The notes beneath the pieces were generated by a model. The model had not been told where the DNA came from. It made no database searches and worked only from the letters and a program-made list of their open reading frames with translations. A DNA stretch of 64,000 nucleotides from an uncultured Megasphaera sp. (GTDB taxonomy: Bacteria > Bacillota > Negativicutes > Veillonellales > Megasphaeraceae): positions 4,354 through 68,353 of the forward strand of contig UQHB01000011.1 in NCBI GenBank assembly GCA_900540735.1, given 5' to 3'. Position 1 is the first letter of the stretch, and every line of letters starts with the position of its first letter. Positions 43,600-52,432 of this stretch are shown in pieces. A program made the translations under genes and the position numbers.

Positions 43600-44931
43600 A
43601 TGGATGAGAAAAAACAAAATCGTACCATTGCCATTGGGTTAATGCTTTTTGCCCTCTTTTTTGGTGCTGGTAACTTAATTTTCCCGGCTTCGATGGGGCA
43701 AAATGCAGGCACTAACGTCTGGTGGGCTGTCATTGGCTTTATCGTCACCGGCGTAGGGTTGCCGCTGGCTGGGGTACTGGCTATGGGCTATTCGGGCTGT
43801 AAGAACTTGCAGGAATTAGCCAGCCGTGTTCATCCGAAATTCGGCTTATTCTTTACAGTCATCTCGTATTTGACCATTGGCCCGTGCTTTGCCACACCTC
43901 GTACAGGTAGTGTATCCTACGAAATTGCCATTCGTCCATTCTTAGAAAACGGCGGCAGTGACATGATTATGACTGTATTCTTAGTTATTTTCTTTGTCAT
44001 TTCCTACTGGCTTTCAGCAACACCGCAAAAACTCGTAGACCGTATTGGCAAAATCTTAACGCCTGCGCTCTTAGTGATCATTGTCTTATTGATTGTTAAA
44101 TCCTTTATTTCGCCTTTAGGTGATCCCCAGGCTCCGACAGCAGCGTACGCAACGACCAGTCTTGCTGCTATTCAGGGTTTCCTCGATGGCTACAATACGA
44201 TGGATGCCATTGCGTCGCTCGTCTTTGCTATTTTAGTCATTGAATTTGTCATCGAAGACGGCGCGGCTACACCGTCTGAAGTAACGCGCGAAGTCTTTAA
44301 AGCCGGCTGTATTGCTGTTGGCTGTTTGGCATTTGTCTATATTTTCATTGCTAAAATTGGGGCTGATAGCGTCATGGCCATTGGTATTCAAAGCACAGGG
44401 GCCCCTGTCCTTTCGTTGAGTGCACAGATTCTCTTTGGGAATGTCGGGGCTATCATCTTGGCTGTCATCGTCTTGCTGGCATGTCTTTCGACGAGTATTG
44501 GCCTCATTACGTCGTGTGCGGCTTATTTCCATGCCCTCGTTGGCGGTATTGGCTACAAAGTCTGGGTCGCTATCTTCTCGATTTTCTCCTTTGGCGTAGC
44601 TATGTTTGGCCTCCATACGATTATCGTCGCCGCTATTCCGGTGCTTATGTTCATTTATCCTCTCGTCGTCGTCTTAGTTATTTTGACGTTCTTACATCCT
44701 ATCTTTGATGGTCGTCAGTGTGTCTATGCGTGGACTGTAGGCTTGACCTGCATCGTTGCTGTCGTCACGGGTCTCCAGACGGCACAGATTCCGCTCGGTG
44801 CTATTGACACGATTTTCAACACCGTGGTGCCGCTCCATACACTCGGTATGGGCTGGATTTGCTTCGCTTTGACAGGGTACATCATTGGCGTACTCTGGAA
44901 ATGTGCAGTGAAAGGAGCTGGCAGTAAATGA
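43600..44931 (+). CDS. brnQ: Branched-chain amino acid transport system II carrier protein
   Basis: 443 aa, about twelve membrane segments. LFALFFGAGNLIFPASMGQNAG at the N-terminus is diagnostic, as is TPRTGSVSYEIAIRPFL. Na+- or H+-coupled uptake of Leu/Ile/Val. Start ATG 43600 behind AAGGAGG. The 210-base gap upstream is AT-rich, contains a TATAAT near 43510, and shows no T-box or riboswitch. Confidence 0.95.
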   Translation: MDEKKQNRTIAIGLMLFALFFGAGNLIFPASMGQNAGTNVWWAVIGFIVTGVGLPLAGVLAMGYSGCKNLQELASRVHPKFGLFFTVISYLTIGPCFATPRTGSVSYEIAIRPFLENGGSDMIMTVFLVIFFVISYWLSATPQKLVDRIGKILTPALLVIIVLLIVKSFISPLGDPQAPTAAYATTSLAAIQGFLDGYNTMDAIASLVFAILVIEFVIEDGAATPSEVTREVFKAGCIAVGCLAFVYIFIAKIGADSVMAIGIQSTGAPVLSLSAQILFGNVGAIILAVIVLLACLSTSIGLITSCAAYFHALVGGIGYKVWVAIFSIFSFGVAMFGLHTIIVAAIPVLMFIYPLVVVLVILTFLHPIFDGRQCVYAWTVGLTCIVAVVTGLQTAQIPLGAIDTIFNTVVPLHTLGMGWICFALTGYIIGVLWKCAVKGAGSK

Positions 44932-46307
44932 GTATATTACGCCGTAAAACCTTTGATGATTTAATGGCCAATGCAGAAGAGAAAAAGTTAACCAAAGCCT
45001 TAGGTGCCTTTGACTTGACTATGCTCGGTTTAGGCATCATCATCGGGACAGGGATTTTCGTCCTTACTGGGATTGGTGCTGCGAAATACGCAGGCCCTGG
45101 GCTGATGCTTTCCTTCGTCCTTGCGGCTGTGACCTGTGCCTTCGTTTGCTTGGCTTACTCTGAATTAGCGTCGTTCTTGCCTGTATCAGGCAGTTCCTAT
45201 ACGTATGCGTATGCTTCACTTGGTGAAATTTTTGGCTGGTGGGTCGGCTGGAGCTTAATCCTCGAATACTCTGTCGGAGCCAGTGCCGTTGCCGGTGGGT
45301 GGTCAGCGTACCTCGTGGGAATCCTTCATTCATGCGGCATTGATTTACCGAAAGAATTAACGGCTGTGCCTGCTGATGGAGGTATTGTCAATCTCCCGGC
45401 AGTATTGATTGTCTTATTTGCTACGGCACTCTTAATTATTGGCGTTCGTGAAAGTGCCCATGTCAACCGCATTCTCGTGTATGTTAAAATCACGACGATT
45501 TTAGTCTTCCTCTTCTTAGCAGCACCACATGTGGATCCTATTAACTGGACACCGTTCTTGCCTTATGGCTGGTCTGGTGTAGCGTCTGGTACAGCCGTAC
45601 TTTTCTTTGCGTACCTTGGCTTTGATGCTTTGTCTACAGCAGCGGAAGAAACGAAGAATCCCAAACGGGATATGCCTATTGGTATCATTGCCGCTCTCAG
45701 TATTTGTACGATTCTCTACATTGCTGTGTGCGCGGCTATGACCGGCGTCGTTCCGTTCCCCTTACTGGATACAGCCGCTCCGGCTTCGTATGTCTTAGAA
45801 TATATTGGCATGCATTTAGGCTCGGCTATCGTCGGTACAGGTGCATTGTGCGGCTTGTCGACTGTTGTCTTGGCCATGCTCTTTGCCCAGAGCCGTGCGC
45901 TCTATTCTATGAGCCGTGACGGCCTCATGCCGATGGGCTTGTACAAAGTCCATCCGAAGTTCCATACGCCGTACATTATTCAGATTATCGTCGGTGTCAT
46001 CGTCGCTTGCATTACAGGCTTTACACCGATTCATATCGTTGCCGAAACGTGTAGTGCCGGTACGATTTTCGCCTTCCTTTGCTCGTGCGTAGGCATCCTC
46101 GTACTACGTAGACTCTATCCAGATAAACCGCGCGGTTTCCGCTGCCCCGCAGTCCATGTCATTGCGCCTTTAGGGTTTATCTTCTGTGCCTTCGTTTTCT
46201 CCCAGCTCTCGTGGCACACGCTCGTCTTATTCGTTGGCTGGTCTGTCTTAGGCTTACTCATTTATTTAGTCTACGGACATAAACACAGCTTGCTCCATGA
46301 CAAATAA
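44928..46307 (+). CDS. APC-family amino acid permease (cationic amino acid transporter type)
   Basis: 459 aa, twelve membrane segments. Conserved APC motif LGLGIIIGTGIFVLTGIGAAKYAGPGLMLSF and FFAYLGFDALSTAAEETKNPKRDMPIGI place it in the CAT/YfnA subgroup. Substrate could be a cationic or broad range of amino acids. ATGA overlap with brnQ, so the two permeases are co-expressed. Confidence 0.93.
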   Translation: MSILRRKTFDDLMANAEEKKLTKALGAFDLTMLGLGIIIGTGIFVLTGIGAAKYAGPGLMLSFVLAAVTCAFVCLAYSELASFLPVSGSSYTYAYASLGEIFGWWVGWSLILEYSVGASAVAGGWSAYLVGILHSCGIDLPKELTAVPADGGIVNLPAVLIVLFATALLIIGVRESAHVNRILVYVKITTILVFLFLAAPHVDPINWTPFLPYGWSGVASGTAVLFFAYLGFDALSTAAEETKNPKRDMPIGIIAALSICTILYIAVCAAMTGVVPFPLLDTAAPASYVLEYIGMHLGSAIVGTGALCGLSTVVLAMLFAQSRALYSMSRDGLMPMGLYKVHPKFHTPYIIQIIVGVIVACITGFTPIHIVAETCSAGTIFAFLCSCVGILVLRRLYPDKPRGFRCPAVHVIAPLGFIFCAFVFSQLSWHTLVLFVGWSVLGLLIYLVYGHKHSLLHDK

Positions 46308-46339
46308 TATTTTATCAACAATTACGTTGTAAACCATGC

Positions 46340-46402
46340 AACACCGTCTTTTCTGTGCCCTTGTGAAAATCTTGGCTGAAGAAAAGATGGTGTTCTATTT
46401 TG
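46340..46402 (+). terminator. Terminator of the permease pair
   Basis: Arms AACACCGTCTTTTC and GAAAAGATGGTGTT (one G-T pair) separated by ~30 bases, then CTATTTTGTG. Confidence 0.6.
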
Positions 46403-46477
46403 TGTTTAACTCTAAAAATATTTGCTTAGAAGCTCTTTTTTAGAGACAGGAAATAGCTGTATAATAAAAGCAATACA

Positions 46478-46906
46478 CAACAAAAAGGGGAGTCGCCTAA
46501 GTGGAACGGTGCTGTCTTATCGCTTATTTTACTCAGTTTTGTCCAAGGAGCGTGTGAATTTATCATTATTGGGATTATCCCGGAAATTGCCGATACCTTT
46601 GCAGTGCCGCTCACGCAGGCAGGCATGGTCATTTCCTATTTTGCCATTGCTGCTGTCTTTGGCATTTGTACGATTCTGTCCAAGCTCTTTCATCCGGGCA
46701 CGACCTTTATGGCTAGTGCATGCAGTCCGACGGCCTTTAATATTGGTGTGGCCTTAGGGACGGCTGTAGGGAGCCTGACCGTCGATACGTTAGGGCTCGC
46801 ATGGACATCTATTCCTGGTGGTATTTTCATGTCTATTTCGGCCTTTTTAATTTGGTATATTATGCAGCCAGAACGGCGGTGGTTACATCGCTTATATCCA
46901 TCGTAA
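46478..46906 (+). pseudogene. Decayed MFS transporter with large internal deletion
   Basis: One frame encodes an MFS N-terminus (WNGAVLSLILLSFVQGACEF, then IPEIADTFAVPLTQAGMVISY) joined directly to an MFS C-terminal end (SACSPTAFNIGVALGTAVGS, then PGGIFMSISAFLIWYIM). About 250 residues, roughly TM3 to TM10, are missing. A TATAAT (~46459) and AAAGGGGAG remain, but no start codon is in frame behind them; the GTG at 46501 is in another frame and stops quickly. A short product from an internal start is possible but would not form a transporter. Confidence 0.8.
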
Positions 46907-46908
46907 TA

Positions 46909-46956
46909 AAAAAGCGTATGCCTTTTCCCATTAGGGAAGAGACATACGCTTTTCTT
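46909..46956. terminator. Bidirectional terminator
   Basis: AAAGCGTATG/CATACGCTTT stem with inner CTTTTCCC/GGGAAGAG between convergent genes. Confidence 0.85.
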
Positions 46957-46965
46957 GTAGATAGT

Positions 46966-47868
46966 TTATTTTACAGGATTCGTCAGTGTACCAATACCGG
47001 AAATCTCAATGGATACTGTATCACCGGTTTTTAAATACCGCGGCGGATTGAAGCCTACGCCCACACCAGACGGCGTGCCTGTAGCAATGACATCGCCAGG
47101 GAGGAGGGTCGTCCCTTCGGAAATGGTCTTAATGAGCTGGGGAATGGTGAAAATAAATTCGCCTGTCGAGGCATCTTGCCGTACTTCGTCATTGACTTTG
47201 GTGACCACATCGAACGTATCCGGTGCAGCATCGCGGAGGAGTACATACGGCCCCATAGGGCAGAATGTATCGAGGCTCTTGCCGTGGAACCACTGGATGT
47301 GGTTAGCTTGGAGGTCGCGGGACGTTACGTCATTTAAAATGGTAAAGCCGTAGACGTAATCCATGGCTTCGCTCACAGGAATATCAGAGCCTGCTTTGCC
47401 GATGATAACGGCCAGTTCGCCTTCGTAGTCGACGGCATTCGTCACGTTCGTATGCAAGTTAATGGCATCGTCCGGGCCGATGACAGACGTCGTAGCTTTC
47501 GTGAAAATGAGGGGATATTTCGGCGGTTTGGGCATAGCCGTTTTGTCAAATTCTGCAATGTGTTCTGTATAGTTTTTGCCAATACAGAAGACGTTCCGTT
47601 CGAGATTGGGAATAGGGGCCATGATGCGGACTGTATCGAGGGGCTTTGCTTTGACTGCGTCAGTCCGTTCGTTTTGTTCCAGTGCGTCGCCAAGGGCGAG
47701 GAGGCCTTCATTGCCTTGGCGGATAAATTCGAGCATCGTTTCCGGGAGGGGCGTAAAGAACGCTTCTTCTAAAGCAATGGTGCTGTATACGCCTGTTTCG
47801 TCGGCATTTAAGACACCCCACTGGACGAGGCCTAAATCTTCAAAGGTTACGAGTTTTTTCATCTCCAT
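46966..47868 (-). CDS. Fumarylacetoacetate hydrolase family protein
   Basis: 300 aa. FAH fold with metal triad in the segments FCIGKNYTEHIAEF, VDYEGELAVIIGK (Glu pair) and GFTILNDVTSRDLQ (Asp), and TGTPSGVGVGF near the C-terminus. Could hydrolyse an acylpyruvate, decarboxylate oxaloacetate or isomerise a hydroxymuconate-like acid; the subfamily cannot be fixed from sequence alone. Start 47868 behind AAGGAG. Single-gene unit. Confidence 0.9.
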   Translation of the reverse strand: MEMKKLVTFEDLGLVQWGVLNADETGVYSTIALEEAFFTPLPETMLEFIRQGNEGLLALGDALEQNERTDAVKAKPLDTVRIMAPIPNLERNVFCIGKNYTEHIAEFDKTAMPKPPKYPLIFTKATTSVIGPDDAINLHTNVTNAVDYEGELAVIIGKAGSDIPVSEAMDYVYGFTILNDVTSRDLQANHIQWFHGKSLDTFCPMGPYVLLRDAAPDTFDVVTKVNDEVRQDASTGEFIFTIPQLIKTISEGTTLLPGDVIATGTPSGVGVGFNPPRYLKTGDTVSIEISGIGTLTNPVK

Positions 47869-48034
47869 AGGTGCATTCTCCTTTTTGGTAATACCTAGTA
47901 TACGTGTATTATATCATAATTTTACGAAAATAAGGTTGATTCCGTGTATAATATATAATATAAGAAAATAGATAGTGATAAATGTAAATGAGTATGATAC
48001 AATTAACTATTATAAGCAAAGGAGAGAATCGTTG

Positions 48035-49717
48035 ATGGATAACGAAATCACAAAGAATTTTATAGAAAACATTATCGACGAAGACAATGCGTCAAACAAA
48101 TACGGGAAAAGAGTGCACACCCGTTTCCCACCGGAACCGAACGGCTACCTCCATATTGGCCATGCCAAATCGATTTGCCTCAATTTTGGGATTGCCCAGA
48201 AGTACGGCGGTTTGACGAATCTCCGTTTTGATGACACCAATCCATCGAAAGAAAACGTTGAATACGTCAATTCCATTAAAGAAGACGTAAAATGGCTCGG
48301 CTTTACATGGGATGACCGTATGTTTTATACATCTGATTACTTCGACACCATTTACAACTACGCTGTAAAATTGATAAAACTCGGCAAAGCCTATGTAGAT
48401 GACCTCACAGGCGACCAAATCCGGGAATACCGCGGCACCTTTAATGAACCGGGGAAAGAAAGCCCGTACCGCAACCGCAGTGTCGAAGAAAACTTACGCC
48501 TCTTTGAAGAAATGAAAGAAGGCAAATACGCTGACGGCGAAAAAGTACTCCGTGCAAAAATCGACATGGCCAGCCCGAACATTAACATGCGCGACCCTGT
48601 CATTTATCGTATCGTCCATGCAGCACATCACCGGACAGGCGACAAATGGTGCATTTATCCGATGTACGACTTTGCTCATCCTATTTCCGACGCAATCGAA
48701 CGGATTACGCACTCTATTTGCACCCTCGAATTCGAAGACCATCGTCCCCTTTATAACTGGTGCCTCGAAGAATGGGAAGACCCAGAAGGCCAGAAACCGC
48801 GGCAGATTGAATTTGCACGCCTCAACATTACGAACATGGTCATGAGTAAACGCAAACTCCGCGTCCTCGTCGAAAAAGGCATCGTCAGCGGCTGGGATGA
48901 CCCCCGTATGCCGACCATTGCCGGTATTCGCCGTCGTGGTTATACGCCCGAAGCTATTCGCGATTTCTGCGAACGCATTGGCGTTGCCAAAGCAGACAGC
49001 ACGGTCGACGTATCGCTCCTGGAATACTGTATCCGCGAAGATTTAAAATTAAAAGCACCGCGCCTGATGACCGTCATTGACCCACTGAAAATAGTCATTA
49101 CGAACTACCCAGACGGCAAGACCGAAGCGTGCGTTGCCGACAACAACCAAGAAAACGAAGCCATGGGCACGCGCGAAATGACCTTCAGCAAGACCATTTA
49201 CATCGAAAAGAATGACTTCATGGAAGAACCAGTGAAGAAATTCTTCCGTCTCGCACCGGGCAAAGAAGTTCGCTTGAAATATGCATACATCATTAAATGC
49301 GAAGAAGTCATTAAAGACGCAGACGGCAACATTGTCGAATTGCACTGCACGTACGACCCGGAAACGAAGAGCGGCAGCGGCATCCATGCAGACCGCAAAG
49401 TCAAAGGAACCCTCCACTGGGTCAATGCCGAAGATGCTGTCGATGTAGAAACGCGCGTCTACGATTATCTCTTAAAGACAGAAGATAATGACGAAGCAGA
49501 CAGCAAAGACTTCCTTGCGCAAATTAATCCGCACAGCCTCGATGTATACCACAGCAAAGGCGAAGCAGCTTTGAAAGACTACAAAGCTGGCGATAAATTC
49601 CAGTTCCTCCGCCAAGGCTATTTCGTCATCGACCCTGATACGACAGCCGACCACATGGTTGTCAATCGGATTGTAGGCCTTCGTGATACATGGGCTAAAA
49701 TGCAAAAGAAAAAGTAA
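48035..49717 (+). CDS. glnS: Glutaminyl-tRNA synthetase
   Basis: 560 aa class I synthetase with HIGH motif as PNGYLHIGHAKS, the GlnRS-typical RFDDTNPSKE, and KMSKS as VMSKRKL. The C-terminal beta-barrel anticodon domains are complete. Start ATG 48035 with AAAGGAGAG upstream; the in-frame extension from 47975 is rejected. A direct GlnRS shows that Gln-tRNA need not be made by amidation here. Confidence 0.97.
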   Translation: MDNEITKNFIENIIDEDNASNKYGKRVHTRFPPEPNGYLHIGHAKSICLNFGIAQKYGGLTNLRFDDTNPSKENVEYVNSIKEDVKWLGFTWDDRMFYTSDYFDTIYNYAVKLIKLGKAYVDDLTGDQIREYRGTFNEPGKESPYRNRSVEENLRLFEEMKEGKYADGEKVLRAKIDMASPNINMRDPVIYRIVHAAHHRTGDKWCIYPMYDFAHPISDAIERITHSICTLEFEDHRPLYNWCLEEWEDPEGQKPRQIEFARLNITNMVMSKRKLRVLVEKGIVSGWDDPRMPTIAGIRRRGYTPEAIRDFCERIGVAKADSTVDVSLLEYCIREDLKLKAPRLMTVIDPLKIVITNYPDGKTEACVADNNQENEAMGTREMTFSKTIYIEKNDFMEEPVKKFFRLAPGKEVRLKYAYIIKCEEVIKDADGNIVELHCTYDPETKSGSGIHADRKVKGTLHWVNAEDAVDVETRVYDYLLKTEDNDEADSKDFLAQINPHSLDVYHSKGEAALKDYKAGDKFQFLRQGYFVIDPDTTADHMVVNRIVGLRDTWAKMQKKK

Positions 49718-49744
49718 AATTTTATGGTAATATAATATAAATAT

Positions 49745-49797
49745 AAGGACAGACTGTAGGAAATATTAGATTTTCCTGATAAGGTCTGTCCTTTTTC
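49745..49797 (+). terminator. Terminator after glnS
   Basis: Outer stem AAGGACAGAC/GTCTGTCCTT with inner GGAAAAT-like/TTTTCC stem and T-run. Confidence 0.8.
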
Positions 49798-49872
49798 CGT
49801 TTTAGTTGCACCGCCATGGTGAACAAGGTATAATGAAGCCGTAAGCATTACCAGAAAGGAGGAAAGTACTTG

Positions 49873-50148
49873 ATGAAAGGCGTAGATTCCAAAGGAATTC
49901 TATTGTGTATGGTCTTTTTAATTGTCGGTGGTATCTTAGGCGGTATCCTTGGCGATGTCTTAGAAGGCATGCCTATGTTCGGTAATGTTATGCCGCTCTT
50001 GTCACAGCACTATGAAATTTTTAATATCCAACACGTGAATATAAATCTGTACGTCATGGAAATCCAGTTCGGCATCCATGTGGCCCCAAATATATTGAGC
50101 ATTATAGGTATTTTTTTAGCCTTGTTTATATTCCGTCATGTCAGGTAG
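49873..50148 (+). CDS. DUF4321 family membrane protein
   Basis: 91 aa. Gly-rich first helix (LLCMVFLIVGGILGGILGDVL), a short loop, and a second helix (APNILSIIGIFLALFIF). The family, of unknown function, commonly sits directly before maf in Firmicutes, as here (12 bases). Start taken as ATG 49873; a TTG one codon earlier is possible. Confidence 0.88.
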   Translation: MKGVDSKGILLCMVFLIVGGILGGILGDVLEGMPMFGNVMPLLSQHYEIFNIQHVNINLYVMEIQFGIHVAPNILSIIGIFLALFIFRHVR

Positions 50149-50160
50149 GAGGTAATTAGT

Positions 50161-50721
50161 TTGCTTATTTTAGCATCAGGCTCGCCGCGGCGGCGAGAAT
50201 TATTGACACAAATCGACATTCCCTATATGGTCAACCCAAGTTCGTATCGCGAAGAAGCACCGAAGAAAAAGGACCCGGAAAAATTCGTCGAAGCCCAGGC
50301 CGTAGGGAAAGCCAAGGATGTCGCTAGTAAATATCCGAAACAGTGGGTGCTCGGTGCCGATACGATTGTCGTCGTAGACAATAAAGTCTTAGGCAAACCG
50401 AAGAACGAAAAAGAAGCAAAAGACATGCTCCACGCCTTGTCTGATAAAAAACACTCCGTTCTGACAGCAGTAGCCTTAGTGAAAGACGATACAGTACGGA
50501 CGAAAGTCGTCGAAACAAAGGTCTGGTTCCGCGATTTGAGCGATAAAGAAATCGATGCTTATGTCGCAACGGGTGAACCGCTCGACAAAGCCGGTGCTTA
50601 TGGCATTCAAGGAAGAGCTGCAGCTTTTGTCGAAAAAATCAACGGTTCCTATACGAACGTCGTCGGCCTGCCTTTATCGCAGGTCTGCAAGATGCTGCGC
50701 AAAGCTAAGGTGGATTTATGA
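50161..50721 (+). CDS. maf: Maf family nucleoside triphosphate pyrophosphatase
   Basis: 186 aa. LASGSPRRRELL N-terminus, GADTIVVVDNKVLGKP and GAYGIQGRAAAFVEKINGSYTNVVGLPL. Hydrolyses non-canonical or dTTP/UTP nucleotides; historically a septum-formation inhibitor. TTG start at 50161 behind TAGGAGG. Confidence 0.95.
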   Translation: MLILASGSPRRRELLTQIDIPYMVNPSSYREEAPKKKDPEKFVEAQAVGKAKDVASKYPKQWVLGADTIVVVDNKVLGKPKNEKEAKDMLHALSDKKHSVLTAVALVKDDTVRTKVVETKVWFRDLSDKEIDAYVATGEPLDKAGAYGIQGRAAAFVEKINGSYTNVVGLPLSQVCKMLRKAKVDL

Positions 50722-51407
50722 ATGTTCCCCTCCGTGAGTATACACGACAAGATAAACCAAGAGAAAAATTCTTGCGCCACGGCCCGTCAGGCCTAAGTGA
50801 CCACGAAATCTTAGCTATTTTGCTGCGTACAGGCGTGAAAGGGAAGTCCGTCCTCGACGTGTCACGCGAACTCTTGCGCGGCTTGCCGGGCGAAAACATT
50901 TACTACCTTAGTGAAACGAATACGAGCGACCTCTGTGCAGTCCGCGGTATTGGCCTCGATAAGGCCGTGACCATTGGTGCTGCTGTCGAGTTAGGGCGGC
51001 GCATTGCCCGGCAGCGGGTGAAACAAAAAGCACCGGATTTTAGCTCGCCTGAAGCAATCGCCGAATACGTCATGGAAGACATGCGCTTTTTGCCGCAAGA
51101 GTCGTTCTGCGCCGTCTATTTATCGACGAAGAATCAGCTCATTGCCCATCAGACTTTGAGTGTGGGCACGCTCGACGCGAGCCTGGCTAAGGCACGGGAC
51201 GTCTTTCGCTGGGCCTTGCGCTACAATGCGGCTTCTGTAGTCTTATTGCACAACCATCCGTCCGGCGACCCTGAGCCGAGCCGTGAAGACATTGCCGTGA
51301 CCCAGCATATTGCCAGAGCCGGGGAAATTATGGAAATCCCGGTCCTTGACCATATCATCATTGGCGACGGCGTGTACGTCAGCCTATGTGAGCGCGGGTA
51401 CATATAA
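50718..51407 (+). CDS. radC: RadC family protein (JAB/MPN domain)
   Basis: 229 aa. N-terminal HhH-like UPF0758 domain (GLSDHEILAILLRTGVKGKSV), then the JAB metallo-site HNHPSGDPEPSRED. Called a DNA repair protein, but the function is unproved. ATGA overlap with maf. maf-radC is a conserved Firmicute neighbourhood that usually continues to mreB; here it ends at a terminator. Confidence 0.95.
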   Translation: MNVPLREYTRQDKPREKFLRHGPSGLSDHEILAILLRTGVKGKSVLDVSRELLRGLPGENIYYLSETNTSDLCAVRGIGLDKAVTIGAAVELGRRIARQRVKQKAPDFSSPEAIAEYVMEDMRFLPQESFCAVYLSTKNQLIAHQTLSVGTLDASLAKARDVFRWALRYNAASVVLLHNHPSGDPEPSREDIAVTQHIARAGEIMEIPVLDHIIIGDGVYVSLCERGYI

Positions 51408-51410
51408 TAG

Positions 51411-51458
51411 AGAAGAGTTATATAGCTATACGAATTTAGCAATATAACTCTTCTTTTT
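51411..51458 (+). terminator. Terminator after radC
   Basis: AGAAGAGTTATAT/ATATAACTCTTCT stem and T-run. The ~240 bases that follow are very AT-rich, with a TTTTTTTCTA/TAGAAAAAAA palindrome near 51588-51611, and hold no gene I can support. Confidence 0.85.
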
Positions 51459-51704
51459 ACTTTTATTTTACTTATTAAAATGAGAACAACATTACAAAAT
51501 AGACTGTCATAATATAATTTTATAGATATATAAATAATATAGATGGTCAATTTAAAAATTGTATTTGTGAAAGAAAATAAAAATATTTTTTTCTATATAT
51601 AGAAAAAAATGTATAGTACCTACTAAAAAAGAGGTGTTCTATACGGATTATAGAAATTTAAACGTTATAATTGAGGATTATTATTAAATTTTATAAAATG
51701 GGTA

Positions 51705-51733
51705 TTGACAGAGATTCTATATTTTTATATACT
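51705..51733 (+). promoter_or_regulatory. Promoter of the feo operon
   Basis: Consensus TTGACA (51705-51710), 17-base spacer, TATACT (51728-51733). The start near 51740 coincides with a Fur-like box. Confidence 0.75.
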
Positions 51734-51739
51734 AAGCAT

Positions 51740-51758
51740 GGTAATGAACGTCATTCTC
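51740..51758. promoter_or_regulatory. Fur-like box at the feo transcription start
   Basis: GGTAATGAACGTCATTCTC agrees with the 19-base Fur consensus at 14 positions, including AATGA and TCATT half-sites. Overlapping the start point would allow iron-Fur repression. Confidence 0.55.
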
Positions 51759-51814
51759 ACGAGATGAAGGGATGTGTGAGTATTATTTACGGAGCGCGTA
51801 AAGGAGCGATGTAA

Positions 51815-52123
51815 ATGAGTGTCGTCATAGTTGGTGGAAATGATTGTATGGTTTGCCGGTACAAAAATATTTGCAAAAAATATAAGTACAAGGCAAAAGT
51901 ATTTACGCAAGTCCCGAGTGATTTCAAATCCAAAATCGGTTCGCCGGACTTAGTGGTATTGTTCACTAGCACAGTGAGCCACAGTATGGTACGTTGTGCC
52001 TTGAAGGAAGCACAGCGCAAGAACGTCGAAGTCGTTCGTTCCCATACGAGCAGCTCAAATGCGCTTAAGTGTATATTAGAAGATCGTGCGGAGCGTTGTC
52101 AGTGCGACAAAGCGGCTGAGTAA
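51815..52123 (+). CDS. DUF2325 domain protein
   Basis: 102 aa. Starts with the beta strand MSVVIVGGNDCMVC, followed by CRYKNIC, and later the DLVVLFTSTVSHSMV and VVRSHTSSSNAL segments typical of DUF2325, a Rossmann-like domain of unknown function. Cys pairs could bind metal. First gene behind the Fur-box promoter, so likely iron-regulated with feoAB. A leader hairpin (TTTACG/CGTAAA) precedes its AAGGAG. Confidence 0.85.
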   Translation: MSVVIVGGNDCMVCRYKNICKKYKYKAKVFTQVPSDFKSKIGSPDLVVLFTSTVSHSMVRCALKEAQRKNVEVVRSHTSSSNALKCILEDRAERCQCDKAAE

Positions 52124-52134
52124 GCCGCTTTTTG
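52109..52134 (+). terminator. Attenuator-like terminator between DUF2325 gene and feoA
   Basis: AAGCGGCT-GAGTA-AGCCGCTT-TTT; the stop codon lies in the loop. No obvious new promoter follows before feoA, so feoAB expression probably depends on read-through. Confidence 0.65.
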
Positions 52135-52179
52135 GCATGAACAATCCGCATGAAGTAACAAGGAAGGGGAGGTAGTACG

Positions 52180-52416
52180 ATGAGTCAAATCGTCAAGTTG
52201 GCAACCATGAAAGACGGCCAGAAAGGCATTGTCGAAGCTGTTGAAGGCCACGGCAATATCCAGCACCGTCTCGTGGATATGGGTGTCGTAAAAGGATCCC
52301 ATATTTCTGTCATCAAACGGGCACCATTGGGCGACCCAATCGAAGTAAAAGTCAAAGGTACTGAATTGGCTTTGAGAAAGGCTGAAGCAGCTATGATTAG
52401 TGTAGCTGTCGATTAA
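52180..52416 (+). CDS. feoA: Ferrous iron transport protein A
   Basis: 78-aa SH3-like protein. GHGNIQHRLVDMGVVKGSHISVIKRAPLGDPIEVKVKGTELALRK is the FeoA pattern. Interacts with FeoB at the cytoplasmic face. GGGAGG upstream; 16 bases before feoB. Confidence 0.94.
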   Translation: MSQIVKLATMKDGQKGIVEAVEGHGNIQHRLVDMGVVKGSHISVIKRAPLGDPIEVKVKGTELALRKAEAAMISVAVD

Positions 52417-52432
52417 GGGGGAAATAGTAGTC

